Positions 49,108 to 57,136 of a stretch of 64,000 nucleotides of DNA are shown here, piece by piece. Within the stretch, counting starts at the first letter, position 1. Each line of letters opens with the position of its first letter. The position numbers were made by a program, and so were the translations under genes. Under the pieces are notes generated by a model. It searched no databases, had not been told where the DNA came from, and worked only from the letters and a program-made list of their open reading frames with translations. Origin of the DNA: CAVRQM01 sp963822705. Its GTDB lineage: Bacteria; Pseudomonadota; Alphaproteobacteria; Acetobacterales; Acetobacteraceae. The stretch covers positions 186,001-250,000 of the forward strand of contig CAWGIX010000013.1 of the NCBI GenBank assembly GCA_963822705.1, given 5' to 3'.

Positions 49108-49439
49108 GGGCGAATTGCTCCAGCGGTGAGGGCGGAGTGTAGCGGCAGACGCGGCATAGTGTCTTGCCTGCGTCAACTCAGTAGAGACGACGGCCTTGAA
49201 CGATCTGCAAATGCTGATCCTCGCCTTTGCGGCCCTGCACCGGGCAGACGAGCCGGCGTTCGCCGGCGATGCGTCTGGACCACCACCTCGAAGGATCGCC
49301 TTCAGGGCTCAGGCTTGCCCAGGCCAGTGAAGGGCCGCGCCGCGTATCCTCGATCAATTCGTTGAGCCCCGGTGGGCGGCCCGGGTCGGCTCGCGACCGA
49401 TGCAGATTACTTGTACCGCAACCCGCCCGGCTTCGGCGG
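49108..49439. other. Intergenic region between pgi and bamF, no intact gene
   Basis: 332 bases. A plus-strand frame ends GRLATDADYLYRNPPGFGG at 49441-49443 and has coding-like character, but begins only 66 bases earlier after a stop, so it may be the tail of a degraded gene. A second frame from a TTG at 49195 (NDLQMLILAFAALHRADEPA) is equally short. The pgi promoter is expected near 49110-49200. Confidence 0.4.
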
Positions 49440-50012
49440 CTAAAAGAGGCCGTTCAGCAATCCGGTGGTCGCCGGCTGGCGCTGGATGATCGGCGTGTCG
49501 CCGTTCTCGACGCTCTGGCCGAGCGCCTGATCCGTGCGCAGGCGTTGCGCCTCTTTTTGCGGGTCGACGACCACGCCCGGCAGCGGCGGCGGTTTCCAGA
49601 ACATCAGCCGGTCGGTCAGGCTCTCGCTGGGCTGGTCCAGCGCCGACTCGCGCTCGATCTTGCGGCGGATGTCGGCCGGTGCGGGCGGACCGGCGGCGGC
49701 CACGAGCGCCTGCTGGCCGGCGCTCGCCCCACCGGCATTCGCGTTGGGATCGGCCAGAGCCGCCTCCGGGACCAGCGCGGCCTCGGCGGCGATGGAGGTG
49801 GCCTGCTCCTGCGGGCGCGGCGCGCCCGGGCGAGGCGGGCGGAGGTCGAAGTCCGGCGGCATGGACAACGGCGCGCGGGTGGTAACGGTGAACTCGTCCG
49901 GCGCGTCGCGGGTGATGCCGAAAGTGCGCGACAGATCGTCGCCGCCGCAGGCGGCGAGGCCGAAGAGAACCGCTGCCGGCGCAAGTCTGGCAAATCGCAG
50001 GGTCATGGTCAC
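49440..50012 (-). CDS. bamF: DUF3035 lipoprotein, BamF-type outer membrane assembly subunit
   Basis: A roughly 190-residue lipoprotein. Signal peptide with lipobox LFGLAAC at about residues 16-22 (LAPAAVLFGLAACGGDDLSR), followed by the DUF3035 core RDAPDEFTVTTRAPLSMPPD, FDLRPPRPGAPRP and DRLMFWKPPPLPGVVVDPQK. In alphaproteobacteria this family is a BAM-complex accessory. The GTG start overlaps the lspA stop (GTGA); an ATG six bases later (50006) is the alternative. Confidence 0.82.
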   Translation of the reverse strand: MTMTLRFARLAPAAVLFGLAACGGDDLSRTFGITRDAPDEFTVTTRAPLSMPPDFDLRPPRPGAPRPQEQATSIAAEAALVPEAALADPNANAGGASAGQQALVAAAGPPAPADIRRKIERESALDQPSESLTDRLMFWKPPPLPGVVVDPQKEAQRLRTDQALGQSVENGDTPIIQRQPATTGLLNGLF

Positions 50013-50543
50013 GCTGGATTACCGCTATCCGGCTCCGGCTTCAAGATCGCGCGCCGGTGCGGGAACAATCCGTCCAGCACCAGCACGGCAACACCGCACA
50101 CGATGGCCGAGTCGGCCAAGTTGAAGATGTACCAGGACCAGCCGAAGGCGTGGACATGGATGAAGTCCACCACCTGCCCGTAGCGCAGCCGGTCGATGAC
50201 GTTGCCGACCGCGCCGCCGGCCACCGCCCCCAGCGCCAGCGCGACCGGCAGCCGCTCGGCCCGGCGCAGCCAGACTCCCAAAGCCGCCACCACCGCCAGC
50301 GCCACCACCGCGAGCACCCAGTGCTGCGCGGCGCCGAACCCGCGCAGCAGGCCAAAGGTGACGCCGGGGTTCATCTGCATGGTCAGGTTCAGCCCCGGCA
50401 GCACTGCAACCGACCCGAGTTCCGGCAGGCGCAACCCGTTCAGCACCCACCACTTGCTGGCCTGGTCCGCCGCTAGCACCAGCACTCCCAACAGACACAC
50501 CGGCACTGGTGTAGTTGGCCCGGGTCAGGGCGAAGGACCTCAT
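50009..50543 (-). CDS. lspA: Lipoprotein signal peptidase LspA (possible 5' frameshift)
   Basis: Inner-membrane aspartyl protease that cleaves prolipoprotein signal peptides, including that of the adjacent BamF. Contains LAADQASKWWVLN, MNPGVTFGLLRG, catalytic Asp in AVGNVIDRLRYGQVVDF and FNLADSAI. The open frame begins only at a GTG at 50506, but an ATG at 50543 overlaps the ileS stop (ATGA) and reads MRSFALTRANYTSAG in another frame. A two-base loss in a GT repeat near 50497 would join them and give 178 residues. Without it the protein has a shortened first helix. Confidence 0.92.
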
Positions 50544-53356
50544 GCCGCTTTCGCCACCAGCCCGGATTCCACGGCATCGGCGCAGCGCAGGCAGAGTGTG
50601 GGATGGTCGCGGACCGATCCGACTTCCTCAAGCGTCTTCCAGCAGCGAGCGCATTTGCTGCCCAATGCTTTGGTAACTGGTCCCGCAAAGCCGGCTATGA
50701 GTTCAGAGTAGGTAAGGGACGCCTTGGACACGATGCAAAGTTCGGCCCACTCATCGGCACTCAACGAAGTGTCGTCCGGGTGCAGGCCTATAGTGACGGC
50801 AGCCTCCAGCGAACTTCTGATCTGCCCTTGAGCACGGTGCCGCTCGATTTCCTCGGTAACCTGCTTCCTGATTTGGCGAACCCTTGTCCACCGCAACGCC
50901 AGCGCCTCATCCTGCCAGGCGGCAGGCACGTCCGGAAATTCCTGCAGATGTACGCAGGCTTTTTCACCGAAGCGCGCCACCCAGGCCTCTTCGGCGGTGA
51001 ACGCCAGCACCGGCGCCAGCCAGGTGGTCAGGCAGCGCTGCAAATGGTCCAGTACGGTGCGCGCCGAGCGCCGTGTCAAATTGTCGGAACGGTCGCAGTA
51101 CAGCGCATCTTTGCGCACATCGAAATAGAATGCCGAAAGGTCGGCAGCGCAGAACGCGTGCAGCGCCGGGTAGACGCCGCTCCAGTCATGCGTCGCCAAC
51201 GCCCGGCGCAGCATTGCGTCAAAGCCGGACAGCCGGTGCAGCACCCAGCGTTCCAGCTCCGGCATTTCCGCCAGCGGAACACTCTCGGCTGGCGAAAATC
51301 CGGCCAGCGCGCCGAGCAGCCAGCGCAGCGTGTTGCGCAGCCGGCGGTACAGTTCGGCGGTCTGTTTCAACACCTCAGGGCCGATGCGCTGGTCCTCGGT
51401 GATGTCCGTGTTCATCACCCACAGGCGCAGAATGTCGGCGCCGTATTGTTTCAGCACGTCCTGCGGCTCGACCCCGTTGCCGAGCGACTTGCTCATCTTG
51501 CGGCCCTGCTCGTCGAGCGTGAACCCGTGCGTCAGCACCGCCTTGAACGGAGCCGCGCCGCGCGTGCCGATGGCCTCCAACAGGCTCGACTGGAACCAGC
51601 CGCGATGCTGATCCGAGCCCTCCAGATACAAATCCGCGGGCCAGGGCAGCCCACGATCCTGCAGCGCAAACCCGTGCGTGGAACCGCTCTCGAACCACAC
51701 GTCGACGATGTCGGTGACCTGTTCGTACTGGTCGGGGTTGCGGCCCCCGCCCAAAAACCGCCCGGGCGGGGAGGAATACCAGGCATCCGCACCCTCTTCC
51801 CGAAACGCCTCGACGATGCGCGCCATCACCGTTTCGTCGCGCAGCGGTTCCCCGGTGGCGCGCTCGACGAACACCGCGATCGGCACGCCCCAGGCGCGCT
51901 GGCGGCTGACGCACCAGTCGGGCCGGGACGCCACCATGCTGGCCAGCCGCGTCCGCGCCTTTTCGGGGACGAACAGCGTCGTGTCGATTGCCGCCAGAGC
52001 ACGGGCGCGGATCGCCTCCGGTCCGTCCAGGCGAATGAACCAGTTCGGCGTCGCGCGGTAGATGAGCGGCGCCTTGCTGCGCCAGGAATGCGGATACGGA
52101 TGCACCAGTTTGCCGCGCGCCAGTAACCCACCGGCCTCATCCAATGCGGCACAGATAGGTTCGGCCGCCTTGAACACGTGCAGACCGGCGAACAGTGGCA
52201 CCCAGGCGTTGAACGTGCCGCCGTCGCCCACGGTGTCCGGCACATCCAGCCCATGCGCGCGGCCGAGGGCAAAATCCTCCTCGCCATGGCTCGGCGCCGT
52301 GTGCACCAGCCCGGTGCCCTGCTCGGTGGTAACGTAATCGCCGGCCAGCAGCGGCACCGAAAAGTCGTAGCCTTTTCCGCGCAGCGGATGCGCCGCGACC
52401 AAACCCGCCAGATCCACACCCGGCATCACTCTCAGCACATGATGCGTGGCAACCCCGGCCTCTGCGCAGACCTGCGGCAACAGTGCGAGCGCCACCAGCA
52501 ATTTCTCGCCCGGCCGCGCGCGGGAAGATTCGGAGACGCTGTCGACGCGCACCAACGCATAGTCGATGGTGGGGCCGTAGGCGATGGCCCGGTTGGCCGG
52601 GAGGGTCCAGGGCGTGGTGGTCCAGATCACGGCGCCGGCACCGGCCAAATCGCCCGGGCCATCCACCAGCGGGAAACGCACGAACACGGTGGTGCTGGTG
52701 TGGTCGTGGTATTCCACCTCGGCCTCGGCCAGCGCGGTCTTTTCCACCGGCGACCACATCACCGGGCGCAGGTCGCGATACAGCGCGCCGTTCAGCAAGA
52801 ACTTGCCGATCTCCTCGGCGATCGCCGCCTCGGAGGAGAAATCCATGGTCGCGTAGCGGTGATCCCAATCGCCCTGCACGCCCAGCCGGTAGAACTCCTC
52901 CCCCTGTACCGCCATCCAATGCGCCGAGTAGCGGCGGCACTCGTCGCGGAATTTCAGGATCGGCACCGCATCCTTGTCGCGACCGGACTTACGGTATTCC
53001 TCCTCGACCTTCCACTCGATCGGCAGGCCATGGCAGTCCCAGCCGGGAATGTATTCGCAATCCTCGCCCGCCATCCTGTGCGCTCGCGCAACAACATCCT
53101 TCAGGATGCGGTTCAGTGCGTGGCCGATATGCAGGTTGCCATTGGAGTAGATCGGCCCGTCATGCAGCACGAATTTCTTTCGGCCCCGCCCGGCCTCGCG
53201 CAGTTTGTCGCCCAGCTCCATGTCGGCCCAGCGGACCAGCATGGCCGGCTCGCGCCGGGGCAGGTCGCCGCGCATCGGGAACGCAGTGGTGGGCAAAAAT
53301 ACCGTGTCGCGATAGTCGCGCACCTCGGTCGCGGGGTTTTTCGGCTGATCGTCCAT
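50540..53356 (-). CDS. ileS: Isoleucyl-tRNA synthetase
   Basis: A 938-residue class I synthetase, intact. HIGH motif GNLHIGHAL near residue 70, editing domain in the middle (TTTPWTLPANRAIAYG, HTAPSHGEEDFALGRAHGLD), KMSKSLGNGV near 618, anticodon domain and a C-terminal zinc-type motif CARCWKTLEEVGSV then CLRC. The start at 53356 (MDDQPKNPATEVRDYRDTVF) is conserved; a longer frame runs antisense-free upstream but overlaps ribF. Followed directly by lspA. Confidence 0.97.
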   Translation of the reverse strand: MDDQPKNPATEVRDYRDTVFLPTTAFPMRGDLPRREPAMLVRWADMELGDKLREAGRGRKKFVLHDGPIYSNGNLHIGHALNRILKDVVARAHRMAGEDCEYIPGWDCHGLPIEWKVEEEYRKSGRDKDAVPILKFRDECRRYSAHWMAVQGEEFYRLGVQGDWDHRYATMDFSSEAAIAEEIGKFLLNGALYRDLRPVMWSPVEKTALAEAEVEYHDHTSTTVFVRFPLVDGPGDLAGAGAVIWTTTPWTLPANRAIAYGPTIDYALVRVDSVSESSRARPGEKLLVALALLPQVCAEAGVATHHVLRVMPGVDLAGLVAAHPLRGKGYDFSVPLLAGDYVTTEQGTGLVHTAPSHGEEDFALGRAHGLDVPDTVGDGGTFNAWVPLFAGLHVFKAAEPICAALDEAGGLLARGKLVHPYPHSWRSKAPLIYRATPNWFIRLDGPEAIRARALAAIDTTLFVPEKARTRLASMVASRPDWCVSRQRAWGVPIAVFVERATGEPLRDETVMARIVEAFREEGADAWYSSPPGRFLGGGRNPDQYEQVTDIVDVWFESGSTHGFALQDRGLPWPADLYLEGSDQHRGWFQSSLLEAIGTRGAAPFKAVLTHGFTLDEQGRKMSKSLGNGVEPQDVLKQYGADILRLWVMNTDITEDQRIGPEVLKQTAELYRRLRNTLRWLLGALAGFSPAESVPLAEMPELERWVLHRLSGFDAMLRRALATHDWSGVYPALHAFCAADLSAFYFDVRKDALYCDRSDNLTRRSARTVLDHLQRCLTTWLAPVLAFTAEEAWVARFGEKACVHLQEFPDVPAAWQDEALALRWTRVRQIRKQVTEEIERHRAQGQIRSSLEAAVTIGLHPDDTSLSADEWAELCIVSKASLTYSELIAGFAGPVTKALGSKCARCWKTLEEVGSVRDHPTLCLRCADAVESGLVAKAA

Positions 53357-53363
53357 GGCGCAG

Positions 53364-54308
53364 CTATGGCATCCCGCCGCCCTCCCGCAAGGGGGAGAGC
53401 CAGTCCCGCGCCGCCCGCGAATCAGCGGCAATTTGTGTGCGCAAGGCGTCCAGGTCGGCAAACCGCTGCTCGGGACGGAGGAAATGCAGCAGGGCCACCG
53501 ACAATTCCGTGCCGTACAGGTCGCCGGAGAAATCGAACAGGTTCGCCTCCACCCGGGTCTCGGGGTCGCCGCCCACGGTGGGGCGCCGGCCGATGTTGGC
53601 CACCCCCCCGTAGACCTGGCCCTGCGCTTCCACCCGCACCACGTAGACCCCGCGCGCGGGTTCCAGATGGCGGCCCAGTCTAATGTTGGCGGTGGGAAAG
53701 CCCAAGGTGCGCCCGCGCCGGTCGCCCGCCTCCACCGTGCCCGTGATCGTCCAGGGCCGGCCAAGCAAGGCGGAGGCCCGCTCGGGATAGCCGTCCTGGA
53801 GCGCCCGGCGAATGCGCGAGGAGGAAATCGGGCCGGCATCGTCCGCAACCGGGCTGACCACGGTCAGGCCAATGCCGAGCCGCTCGCTGTGCCGGGCCAA
53901 GAACGGCACATCACCGCCGCGGCGGTGGCCGAACGCGAAATCGGGGCCGCACACCAAGTGCCGCACCTCCAGTCCGGCATGCAGGATGTCGGCCACAAAA
54001 CTTTCGGCGCTTATCAGGCTGAACGCCGTGTCGAATGTCAGCTCATAAATCACCTGCACCCCGAGTTCCGCCAGAAGCCGCGCCCGCTCGGCCGACAAGG
54101 TCAAGCGGAACGGCGGATCCTCCGGCCGGAAATGCTCGCGCGGATGCGGCTCGAACGTCAGCACTCCCAGCGGCGCCTCAGGTCTGGCGGCGTGGGCGGC
54201 GCGCAGCACCCGAGCGTGGCCCAGATGCACGCCGTCGAAATTGCCCAGCGCCACGGTGGCGCCCCGCGCGGCCAGCGGCAGGTCGTGCCAGGTCCGGAAA
54301 ATCTGCAT
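53364..54308 (-). CDS. ribF: Bifunctional riboflavin kinase / FAD synthetase
   Basis: A 314-residue enzyme making FMN then FAD. N-terminal nucleotidyltransferase domain: VALGNFDGVHLGHARVLRAA, LTFEPHPREHFRPEDPPFRL, CGPDFAFGHRRGGDVPFLAR and ISSSRIRRALQDG; C-terminal riboflavin kinase: GRTLGFPTANIRLGRHLEPA, GVYVVRVEAQGQVYGGVANI and GRRPTVGG. The start at 54308 (MQIFRTWHDLPLAARGATVA) fits the family. Stops seven bases before ileS, the usual ribF-ileS-lspA order. Divergent from the PLP gene. Confidence 0.95.
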   Translation of the reverse strand: MQIFRTWHDLPLAARGATVALGNFDGVHLGHARVLRAAHAARPEAPLGVLTFEPHPREHFRPEDPPFRLTLSAERARLLAELGVQVIYELTFDTAFSLISAESFVADILHAGLEVRHLVCGPDFAFGHRRGGDVPFLARHSERLGIGLTVVSPVADDAGPISSSRIRRALQDGYPERASALLGRPWTITGTVEAGDRRGRTLGFPTANIRLGRHLEPARGVYVVRVEAQGQVYGGVANIGRRPTVGGDPETRVEANLFDFSGDLYGTELSVALLHFLRPEQRFADLDALRTQIAADSRAARDWLSPLREGGGMP

Positions 54309-54422
54309 GGCGGCGGCTTGTCGGCCAGAAACCGTGTTGTGGTCCAGCGCCGCGGCGGAATAGGAATATTGGCTTGCCTGCCCGGCCCCGTTGCGGCATG
54401 GGCGGGCGGTGAGAATGGCCTG

Positions 54423-55559
54423 ATGCGGCTGGCCGACCTGCCGACGCCCTGCCTGGTGCTCGACCGGGCCGTGCTGTTGCGCAATCTGCGCCGGATGCAG
54501 GCCATCGCCACTGCACAGGGCGTGGCGCTGCGGCCGCACATGAAAACCGCGAAATCCATCGACGTGGCGCGGTTGGCTTTTGAGGTAGCGCGCGAGGCGG
54601 ACGCTTTTCGTGGCGGCGGCATTACCGTCTCAACGCTGGCCGAGGCCGAGTATTTTGCCGGTCATGACGTGACCGACATCTTGTATGCTGTTGGCATCAC
54701 CCCGCAAAAGCTGGATCAGGTGGCAAAACTGAACCACGCCGGCGCCTCGGTGATGGTGGTGACCGACGATCCCGACGGCGCGGCCGCGATCGCGGCGCAC
54801 CCCTCAACACCGGCGGCGTTGATCGAGATCGACACCGGCGAAGGGCGCGGCGGCGTGGCTCCGGACGATCCGCTGTTGCCGGAGCTGGCCGCAAGGCTCG
54901 GCAAGCAGCTGGTCGGGGTTATGACCCATGCCGGGCACAGCTATGCCGCGCGCGATCCGGCCGAGGTGGCGCGCATTGCTGAGGTCGAGTGCGCCGGCGT
55001 GGTAGAGGCGGCGCGGCGCCTAGTGGCACTGGGCCATAAGGTCGGCATTGTCTCGATGGGCAGCACGCCCACCGCGCTGCATGCCCCGGACTTGGCCGGC
55101 GTAACCGAGCTGCGCGCAGGCGTCTACATGTTCGGCGACCTGTTCCAGTACGCGATCGGCTCGCACGGGCTGGACGACATGGCGGTGACGGTGCTCGCCA
55201 GCGTCATCGGTCGCAGCCCGGCACCGATCGGCGGTGCCGGCCGGGTGCTGCTGGACGCAGGAGCCATCGCGCTGTCAAAAGACCGCGGCACGGCCACTAC
55301 GGCGCGCGATGCGGGGTTCGGGTTGATGCTGGGCCTTGATGGCAGGGCGCGGTTCGGCCACGCGATGGTGCGCGCGGTGTGGCAGGAGCACGCCGTCGTG
55401 GAGTTGGAGCCGGCCACGTCCGCCTTGCCCGCCTTGGGCGACAAGGTGCGTTTGGCGGTGAACCACGTTTGCCTCACCGCGTCCGCCCACGATCGCTATT
55501 TCGTGGTGGATGGGAGCCAGGAGGTGACGGATGTGTGGCCGCGGGTAAACGGGTGGTAA
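54423..55559 (+). CDS. DSD1-family PLP-dependent enzyme (D-threonine aldolase/alanine racemase-like)
   Basis: A 378-residue fold-type III PLP enzyme. Begins MRLADLPTPCLVLDRAVLLR with PLP-binding Lys41 in LRPHMKTAKS; EIDTGEGRGGVAPDD, GHKVGIVSMGSTPTAL and ELRAGVYMFGDLFQ follow, and the C-terminal beta domain ends with NHVCLTASAHDRYFVVDGSQ whose His/Cys pair often binds a divalent metal. Could be D-threonine aldolase, D-serine dehydratase or a related D-hydroxyamino acid enzyme. The start at 54423 matches the family; the longer frame upstream runs antisense to ribF. Confidence 0.9.
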   Translation: MRLADLPTPCLVLDRAVLLRNLRRMQAIATAQGVALRPHMKTAKSIDVARLAFEVAREADAFRGGGITVSTLAEAEYFAGHDVTDILYAVGITPQKLDQVAKLNHAGASVMVVTDDPDGAAAIAAHPSTPAALIEIDTGEGRGGVAPDDPLLPELAARLGKQLVGVMTHAGHSYAARDPAEVARIAEVECAGVVEAARRLVALGHKVGIVSMGSTPTALHAPDLAGVTELRAGVYMFGDLFQYAIGSHGLDDMAVTVLASVIGRSPAPIGGAGRVLLDAGAIALSKDRGTATTARDAGFGLMLGLDGRARFGHAMVRAVWQEHAVVELEPATSALPALGDKVRLAVNHVCLTASAHDRYFVVDGSQEVTDVWPRVNGW

Positions 55560-55756
55560 GCCACGGGCCGAGAAAGTAGCCCGTCACGATCGATTATAAT
55601 TTTCAGGCGCTCGAGCGATCAGGGGAAAGCTCGGCAGGAGTGCGAAAAGATCGCGTCCTTGAAAGTGTCGGGCAGCTTGTCCGGCAGGAACGCGTTGGCA
55701 ATGCCCGCACGAGACGCGGGGTTCGCAAACGGCTAGGCGCAGGGCGGAGCGGGCCG

Positions 55757-56476
55757 TCAGTGCCCCCCTTCAAGATACGCCGCCCGTATTTCCGGGCGCG
55801 CCAGCAATTCCGCCCCAGTGCCGGCCATGGTGATGCTGCCGTTCACCAGCACGTAGCCGCGATGCGCGAGACGCAGCGCCTGGAAGGCGTTCTGCTCCAC
55901 CAGCAGCACGGTCAGCCCGGTCTCGCGGTTCAAGTCGCGGATCGCCGAAAAGATCTGCCGCACCACCAGTGGGGCCAGGCCCAGCGACGGCTCGTCCAGC
56001 AACAGCAACCGGGGACGGCTCATCAGCGCGCGGGCGATGGCCAGCATCTGCTGCTCGCCGCCGGATAGCGTGCCGCCACGCTGGCCCTCGCGCTCCTGCA
56101 GGCGCGGGAACAGCGCGAACACCTGCTCCATGGTCTCCGACGCCTCGGCCGGCGTGCGCCGCGCTGCCCCCAGCACCAGATTCTCCCGCACCGTCATGCG
56201 CGGAAAGATGCGCCGTCCCTCGGGCGACTGGGCGATGGCACGGCGCATGATCTCGTGCGTAGCCAGGTTCGTGATCTCCTCGCCCTCGTGCACGATCCGG
56301 CCGGAGCGGGCGCGCGGGCTGCCGCAGATGGTCATCATCAGCGTGGATTTGCCGGCCCCGTTGGCGCCGATCAGCGTCACGATCTCGCCCGGCTGCACCT
56401 CCAGGTCGACGCCTTTCAGCGCCTGGATGGCGCCGTAGAACGCGGTGACGCCCGACAGAGACAGCGACGCGGTCAC
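55757..56476 (-). CDS. Branched-chain amino acid ABC transporter ATP-binding protein LivF-like, orphan
   Basis: A 239-residue ABC ATPase of the LivF subfamily: Walker A GANGAGKST at 37-45, Q-loop AIAQSPEGRRIFPRMTVREN, signature TLSGGEQQMLAIARALM, Walker B LLLLDEPSLGLAPLVVRQIF and H-like VLLVEQNAFQALRLAHRGYV. GTG at 56476 gives the normal length; the longer frame to 56755 is not LivF-like. No livG, livH, livM or binding protein adjoins it, which is unusual; they must be elsewhere or lost. Confidence 0.88.
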   Translation of the reverse strand: MTASLSLSGVTAFYGAIQALKGVDLEVQPGEIVTLIGANGAGKSTLMMTICGSPRARSGRIVHEGEEITNLATHEIMRRAIAQSPEGRRIFPRMTVRENLVLGAARRTPAEASETMEQVFALFPRLQEREGQRGGTLSGGEQQMLAIARALMSRPRLLLLDEPSLGLAPLVVRQIFSAIRDLNRETGLTVLLVEQNAFQALRLAHRGYVLVNGSITMAGTGAELLARPEIRAAYLEGGH

Positions 56477-56606
56477 GCGGGGGCCGCGCCCCAGGCCAGT
56501 CGCTTTCGTCCGTCCATGCTCCCTCCACGCTCCGGAGCCTCTGGCATTAAAGGACGAGGTCCGCCGTCGCGTCGAGTGGTGTCGCATGCTTACGCCAAGA
56601 ACACCG

Positions 56607-57035
56607 TCACAACTCTGCAACGAGGTCGTCGAGCGACCACGGGCAGGCCTCGGGCAATTCCCGCGGGGGCTGGCCGTCGATCTCGTCGGGGAACTGCACC
56701 AGGACGCGTCGCCAGAGCTTTGCCGGGTCGATCCTTGATCGCATGGAGGGTGCAAACCGTGCCGCCGCTTCGGATTGGAAACCGCGCGCCTCGCGTTGCC
56801 AATGCTTGGCCTCGCTGGACTGCGGCCAGGCTTGCACTTTCAACCTGTGCAGCATGGCCTGGACCAGCAGACTTTCGACGGCATTGACCTGCTCGCGGCC
56901 CACGCTCTCAACCTCCTCGACCAGGTTGGGCCAGTCCGGCTGTTCGTTGACGGCCTCGCCGGCGCCCAGCCGCCGCAGCAGCGCCGCTTGGTGCTCGGCC
57001 CACTCGACGATATCGCGGTCATAGAGATTGCTCAT
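56607..57035 (-). CDS. DUF29 domain-containing protein
   Basis: A 142-residue cytosolic protein with the DUF29 pattern: NLYDRDIVEWAEHQAALLRR, DWPNLVEEVESVGREQVNAV, ESLLVQAMLHRLKVQAWPQS and LWRRVLVQFPDEIDGQPPRE, with the final LPEACPWSLDDLVAEL. Function unknown; these genes are often mobile and multi-copy. No toxin or partner adjoins. Confidence 0.9.
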   Translation of the reverse strand: MSNLYDRDIVEWAEHQAALLRRLGAGEAVNEQPDWPNLVEEVESVGREQVNAVESLLVQAMLHRLKVQAWPQSSEAKHWQREARGFQSEAAARFAPSMRSRIDPAKLWRRVLVQFPDEIDGQPPRELPEACPWSLDDLVAEL

Positions 57036-57136
57036 GCCAGGGGTGAGAGGCTTTCCGATTTACCGGGTCAGGTTGGAGGCACAAGCGGCCAGAGCAAGCG
57101 TCCGGCGGGAACCCGCCCCGAAGGCCCGCCCATGCG

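Noticed and set aside
55640..55756. Minus-strand coding-like fragment (NAFLPDKLPDTFKDAIFSHS)
   Set aside because: Only about 36 codons between stops, no start or ribosome site and no recognised match; too weak to annotate.
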